DNA of 64,000 nucleotides from Butyrivibrio sp. CB08 (GTDB lineage: Bacteria; Bacillota; Clostridia; Lachnospirales; Lachnospiraceae): positions 248,001-312,000 of the forward strand of contig NZ_RAIR01000003.1 of NCBI RefSeq assembly GCF_003625485.1. The letters run 5' to 3'. The translations under genes were made by a program, and so were the position numbers. The notes under the pieces are model-generated. The model worked only from the letters and a program-made list of their open reading frames with translations, did no database searches and was not told the DNA's origin. Each line of letters starts with the position of its first letter. Position 1 is the stretch's first letter. Shown here in pieces: positions 60,627-64,000 of the stretch.

Positions 60627-62027
60627 ATGGCAGCAACAAGACTTATTGCAATTCATGGCGGTAAAGGTGGGGGAAAAGGAGGCGGAGGAGCCAAAGGCAA
60701 CATTGATTATATTGAGGATGATGAGAAGACGGAAGAAGGCAAATGGATAACAGCTTATGAATGTGATCCAGTGACTGCTGCTGAGGAGTTTGATCTATCA
60801 ATGAGAGAATACATTCAGAAGATTGGTGATAAAGCCTCTGATAACGTTATGGCTTATCAGATTCGACAATCCTTTAAGCCTGGAGAGATAACACCTGAGG
60901 AAGCTAATCGTATTGGTTATGAAACGGCCATGAGGTTTACAAAAGGGGAGCATGCTTTTGTTGTAGCAACGCATACTAATACGGCTCACATTCATAATCA
61001 TATTATTTACAATGCGGTTAACCTTGATTGTGACAGGAAGTTCAGAGACTTTCACAGATCAGGCATTGCGCTGGGACGTCTATCCAATCTTATCTGTCTT
61101 GAAAATGGTTACTCAGTGATTGCAGATGAGCCGTATCACAGTGATAAGGTATATAACAATTTCCATAAAGATCGAACAGTTCGTGATGGTGTTAGAGAAG
61201 CAATTGATAGAGCTCTGGCTAATAAACCAAAGACTTTTGAAGGCTTTCTACAGGAGATGCAATCACAAGGATATGCGATCAAGCGCGGAAAGAATATTGC
61301 AGTCAAGGGAAAAGGGCAGGAACGTTTTGTGAGACTTAAATCTCTTGGCAAAGGCTATACTGAGGAAGACATCAGGAAAAAGATTGATGGAGTTGCAAAA
61401 GAGGCTGAACAGAAAAAAGAATCAGCGCCAACTATTCACGATAATAATTTAGAGAAGGTTCTAAATATACAGGATATCATAGCTAAAGGGAAAGGACCTG
61501 GCTATGAACGCTGGGCTAAGACGTTTAACGCCAAAAAAATATGTAAGGCTCTTTTGTTCATTGAGGAAAAAGGAATCCGTTCCTATGATGAATTAGTAGA
61601 TAGAACGAAGGCTACCTCAGAAAGATTTGGAGAGCTTTTGAAAGATATCAAATCTTATGAAGCACGACTAAGTGAAATCTCTTCTCTTCGAAAACACATA
61701 ATCAACTATTCCAAGACTAAAGCTGTTTATGATCAGTATCGTCAGTCAGGTTTTGATAGAAAGTTCTTTGAAGAGCATAGGGCAGATATTATGCTTTATA
61801 AAAAAACAAAAGATGCTTTCAAAGAGTATCCGAATAAACTTCCATCAGTCAAATCTCTCAATGAGGAGTATAAAAAGGTACTTGAAAAGAAGAATGCAGC
61901 CTACGCAGAATACAAACAGGTTAAGGCAGACATGCAGCAATTCCAGATTGCTAAATATGATATTGATAGTGCTCTTGGCATCAGAGAGACGCCGGCACCG
62001 TCCCATTCCCACCAGCGCTCCCGTTAA
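60627..62027 (+). CDS. mobA: MobA-type relaxase (MOBP)
   Basis: 466 residues. The relaxase metal motif is visible as ATHTNTAHIHNHIIYN (the HxDxHxH type, motif III) near residue 118. The probable catalytic tyrosine region is NIDYIED near residue 27. A Gly/Lys-rich stretch (GGKGGGKGGGGAKG) sits before it. The C-terminal half is helical and charged. It nicks oriT and pilots the strand; no conjugation (T4SS) genes are in the window, so transfer would need a helper. Confidence 0.92.
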   Translation: MAATRLIAIHGGKGGGKGGGGAKGNIDYIEDDEKTEEGKWITAYECDPVTAAEEFDLSMREYIQKIGDKASDNVMAYQIRQSFKPGEITPEEANRIGYETAMRFTKGEHAFVVATHTNTAHIHNHIIYNAVNLDCDRKFRDFHRSGIALGRLSNLICLENGYSVIADEPYHSDKVYNNFHKDRTVRDGVREAIDRALANKPKTFEGFLQEMQSQGYAIKRGKNIAVKGKGQERFVRLKSLGKGYTEEDIRKKIDGVAKEAEQKKESAPTIHDNNLEKVLNIQDIIAKGKGPGYERWAKTFNAKKICKALLFIEEKGIRSYDELVDRTKATSERFGELLKDIKSYEARLSEISSLRKHIINYSKTKAVYDQYRQSGFDRKFFEEHRADIMLYKKTKDAFKEYPNKLPSVKSLNEEYKKVLEKKNAAYAEYKQVKADMQQFQIAKYDIDSALGIRETPAPSHSHQRSR

Positions 62028-62041
62028 TTTATTATAAGAGG

Positions 62042-62117
62042 CAAGTGGGGCATATGTAATACATATGCGACTTGTTGGGGGATTCCCCAAGCCCCTAGAA
62101 TCAGATTTTCAATCTGA
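62042..62117. other. Three consecutive hairpins behind mobA, candidate oriT
   Basis: Hairpin 1: GCATATGT-AAT-ACATATGC (62050-62068) with flanking CAAGT/ACTTG (62042-62046, 62070-62074). Hairpin 2: TTGGGG-GATT-CCCCAA (62075-62090). Hairpin 3: TCAGATT-TTC-AATCTGA (62101-62117). Closely spaced inverted repeats next to mob genes are typical of oriT regions; a nic site was not identified. A terminator role for part of it is possible. The rest of the 62028-62341 gap is AT-rich with nothing else seen. Confidence 0.4.
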
Positions 62118-62341
62118 CTGTTGCATCTACGATGAAGATAATTATCAATCCGAGAAAAAATGAAAAGCATAGCAGAATAAGATTTGAGTGTGGCTGACAG
62201 ATGCTGCACTCTTTTCTATTTTGGTGAAATAATAAATTGGCACTATGTAAAAAATGAATGAATAGCTTGTGAGGTAATATTGATGATTTTTAACATGCTG
62301 ATATAATTAGAAGTCGGGGAATACTATCTTGGAGGAGAGGT

Positions 62342-63679
62342 ATGAAAAGAAGAAAAGCTCTTGTGGGAATTCTATCAAGCATGCTCGTTTTGTCTGCATG
62401 CTCTTTTTCCAATACAAATGAATATGATACGGAAGTGGTTTCAGACAATGAAGTATCTATTGAAAGCACTAGCGAAGAAAGAAATGATGAAAGCACAGCT
62501 GAAATAACTCAGAATGAGGATGAAATTGTAGAAATAGATACAACAAAAATAATAGAAGATCAGTCTTTTGACATTCAATTAAATGAATGGGGAGATGTGA
62601 GATTTGTATCTTGCCAACCTGATAAAGATACAAATCCACATGCTGACGCAACATTTTATCTTATGGAGCAGAATCAGGTGATTTATAAAATGCCTTCTGT
62701 TTATGAAAACGACATCAGAGATAACCTCTTCGAGGGGATATCTTTTGTGGCTTTTAAAGATATTAATGAAGATGAAAAAAATGAAGTGATCATTGGTCTG
62801 TTATACATAACCGGTGCGGGTCCCCAGGGAGTGATTCCGCGTACAGAGGTTAGAATATTCGAGGATAAAGGCGATTCGTTTGAATATTCAAAGGATATTA
62901 GTGAATATATTACTGACTCTATGCCTGAAGATGGCACAATCCATGATGTTTATGACAAGATAAAATGGCGTAAGCTGTATTCTTTAGATATGGCATCTTT
63001 ATATAATGAAATCAAGAAAGTAGATAATGCCAAAAACTATGAAGGCGAGTGGAACGCGACAAATTGTCATTCTTCACTGGCTGGATTTTTTAATATAAAA
63101 AATCAGACCGAGGATGGCTTCTCTTTTGACGGATGTTTCTCCTATTATTCTCATACAGGAGATATTGAGGGGAATGCATACTGGATTAGCCCTACAATGG
63201 CCATTTGTAGTCAGGATGATATAGAAGATTCCATGAGTGATGGGTATATGGTTTTTCTATTTGAGGATGAACTTATGTATGTAAGAGCTGATTATAACTT
63301 TGGGTTGATGGGAATGAATGTTTCGCCAAATAATGCATATACCAGCGGTGAACCGGTATATACTAATGCAGATATGTTAGGTCGTACGTATACGGAAGAA
63401 GAGCTTTCTCAGATTAGGCAATTGCTAGGAGATGATTTGTATGATGAACCGTTTCTGTTTGGGACTACTAACGGCGGGGTGACTTCATTTAGGGAAATAT
63501 TGAAGGATGGTACATACTGTAAGTATGTAGAATGCTATATTCCTACCATGGCTGAGAGCTACAAAGCAATCATTACTGAAGACGGAAGGATATACATTAA
63601 GATTTTTACTTATGGCGATGAATCCATATATACAAATGATTCGGATTGGCATGTAGATGATTTGCCCGAAGTTTTTTGA
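62342..63679 (+). CDS. Lipoprotein, unknown, cargo of element B
   Basis: 445 residues. A basic start (MKRRKALVG) and a lipobox LVLSACS with Cys at about residue 20 mark a lipoprotein. A Ser/Glu/Asp/Thr-rich linker (about 22-70) follows, then an extracellular domain with YLMEQNQVIYKMPSV and INEDEKNEVIIGLLY (a VCBS/FG-GAP-like patch). No enzyme motif is recognised. GGAGGAG precedes the ATG. Confidence 0.75.
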   Translation: MKRRKALVGILSSMLVLSACSFSNTNEYDTEVVSDNEVSIESTSEERNDESTAEITQNEDEIVEIDTTKIIEDQSFDIQLNEWGDVRFVSCQPDKDTNPHADATFYLMEQNQVIYKMPSVYENDIRDNLFEGISFVAFKDINEDEKNEVIIGLLYITGAGPQGVIPRTEVRIFEDKGDSFEYSKDISEYITDSMPEDGTIHDVYDKIKWRKLYSLDMASLYNEIKKVDNAKNYEGEWNATNCHSSLAGFFNIKNQTEDGFSFDGCFSYYSHTGDIEGNAYWISPTMAICSQDDIEDSMSDGYMVFLFEDELMYVRADYNFGLMGMNVSPNNAYTSGEPVYTNADMLGRTYTEEELSQIRQLLGDDLYDEPFLFGTTNGGVTSFREILKDGTYCKYVECYIPTMAESYKAIITEDGRIYIKIFTYGDESIYTNDSDWHVDDLPEVF

Positions 63680-63995
63680 TTCTAGTTATGCATATTGGAT
63701 GCTGACCGCGCGATTTTCGGAATATAAACTATTGGTGCGAGCATTGTATGCTTTAATTGCTTCGATAGTCATAAACTTTGTACTGCCTTTTTATACAAGA
63801 AGGTACTTACTCTATCAAAGATTTGATTATTATGTGTCCTTACGTGGTTTTTTTAGTATTCTTCGAAACGGCCAAAAAACATATTTAATATGTTTCCTGA
63901 TTATGTTTTTGGTGTTTTGGGCAGGCGAAGAGGTCGCGTATGGATGTAAGAAAGAACGAGCAGCATTAAAAGAGTCTAATGAGCAGATTCAATAG
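63657..63995 (+). CDS. Small two-span membrane protein, unknown
   Basis: 112 residues from the ATG at 63657, which overlaps the lipoprotein gene by 23 bp. An ATG at 63699 is an alternative, as no ribosome site is clear at either. Hydrophobic segments lie at about 27-45 and 76-92, and the tail is charged. No family recognised. It may belong to the element or mark its right side; the window ends 5 bp later. Confidence 0.5.
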   Translation: MICPKFFDSSYAYWMLTARFSEYKLLVRALYALIASIVINFVLPFYTRRYLLYQRFDYYVSLRGFFSILRNGQKTYLICFLIMFLVFWAGEEVAYGCKKERAALKESNEQIQ

Positions 63996-64000
63996 AATTT

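Overview
Organism: the gene content points to an anaerobic, low-to-mid-GC Firmicute of the Lachnospiraceae (Butyrivibrio/Pseudobutyrivibrio type). Lysine/DAP synthesis uses LL-diaminopimelate aminotransferase (DapL) with DapF, glnA is followed by an ANTAR regulator gene, the ribosomal and RNA-polymerase clusters have the usual Firmicute order (rpmG-secE-nusG-rplKA / rplJL / rpoBC / rpsL-rpsG-fusA-tuf), and promoters are textbook SigA sites. The genus is inferred from gene style; no database search was run.

Layout. 1-5.85 kb (+): end of a TetR regulator, a PfkB-family kinase with an altered active-site motif, malQ under a LacI-type operator, its probable LacI repressor, a HicB-like orphan, an MscS channel and tdk. 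5.86-10.97 kb (-): a tightly coupled four-gene operon: formyltransferase, DUF2156 protein, a MATE transporter fused to an RsbW-like ATPase, and an RsbU/SpoIIE-type phosphatase. 11.1-16.8 kb: a calcium-binding-repeat protein behind a SigD/sigma-28-like promoter, then glnA plus ANTAR gene (-) behind a leader attenuator, divergent from hisC, a COG2426 membrane protein and a methyltransferase. 16.84-17.10 kb: an array of four hairpins with a period of about 73 bp. 17.1-24.1 kb: dapL, dapF and a membrane/DUF6765 operon, a SEC-C protein and thrS without TGS domain. 24.1-35.4 kb: cell-surface glycan genes (GT-C and GT2 glycosyltransferases, glf), an XRE regulator and a FliD-like protein.

35.4-53.0 kb is the transcription/translation core: rpmG, secE, nusG, rplK, rplA, a CapA-like gene, rplJ, rplL, rpoB, rpoC and the str operon. 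Here one sees near-consensus promoters, an L10 leader with attenuator, a candidate L1 site before rplK, and a strong hairpin before rpsL.

53.0-64.0 kb is mobile DNA inserted at the 3' end of tuf. The last 53 bp around the tuf stop codon are repeated exactly 3,472 bp downstream (52912-52964 and 56384-56436). Tandem 11-bp repeats (TGGCTCTAAAA type), which look like integrase arm sites, lie just inside each junction. The reading is two adjacent elements. Element A (53.0-56.4 kb) carries a toxin-antitoxin-like pair with a PemK/NUDIX-like fusion, a GNAT, a transposase fragment and a membrane XRE protein, but no integrase. Element B (56.4 kb to beyond the window) has a lambda-like repressor/xis switch with three TGTAG-N8-CTACA operators, a tyrosine integrase, a replication initiator-like gene, mobC, a MobA relaxase, a hairpin-rich candidate oriT and a lipoprotein. 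It is thus an integrative mobilizable element.
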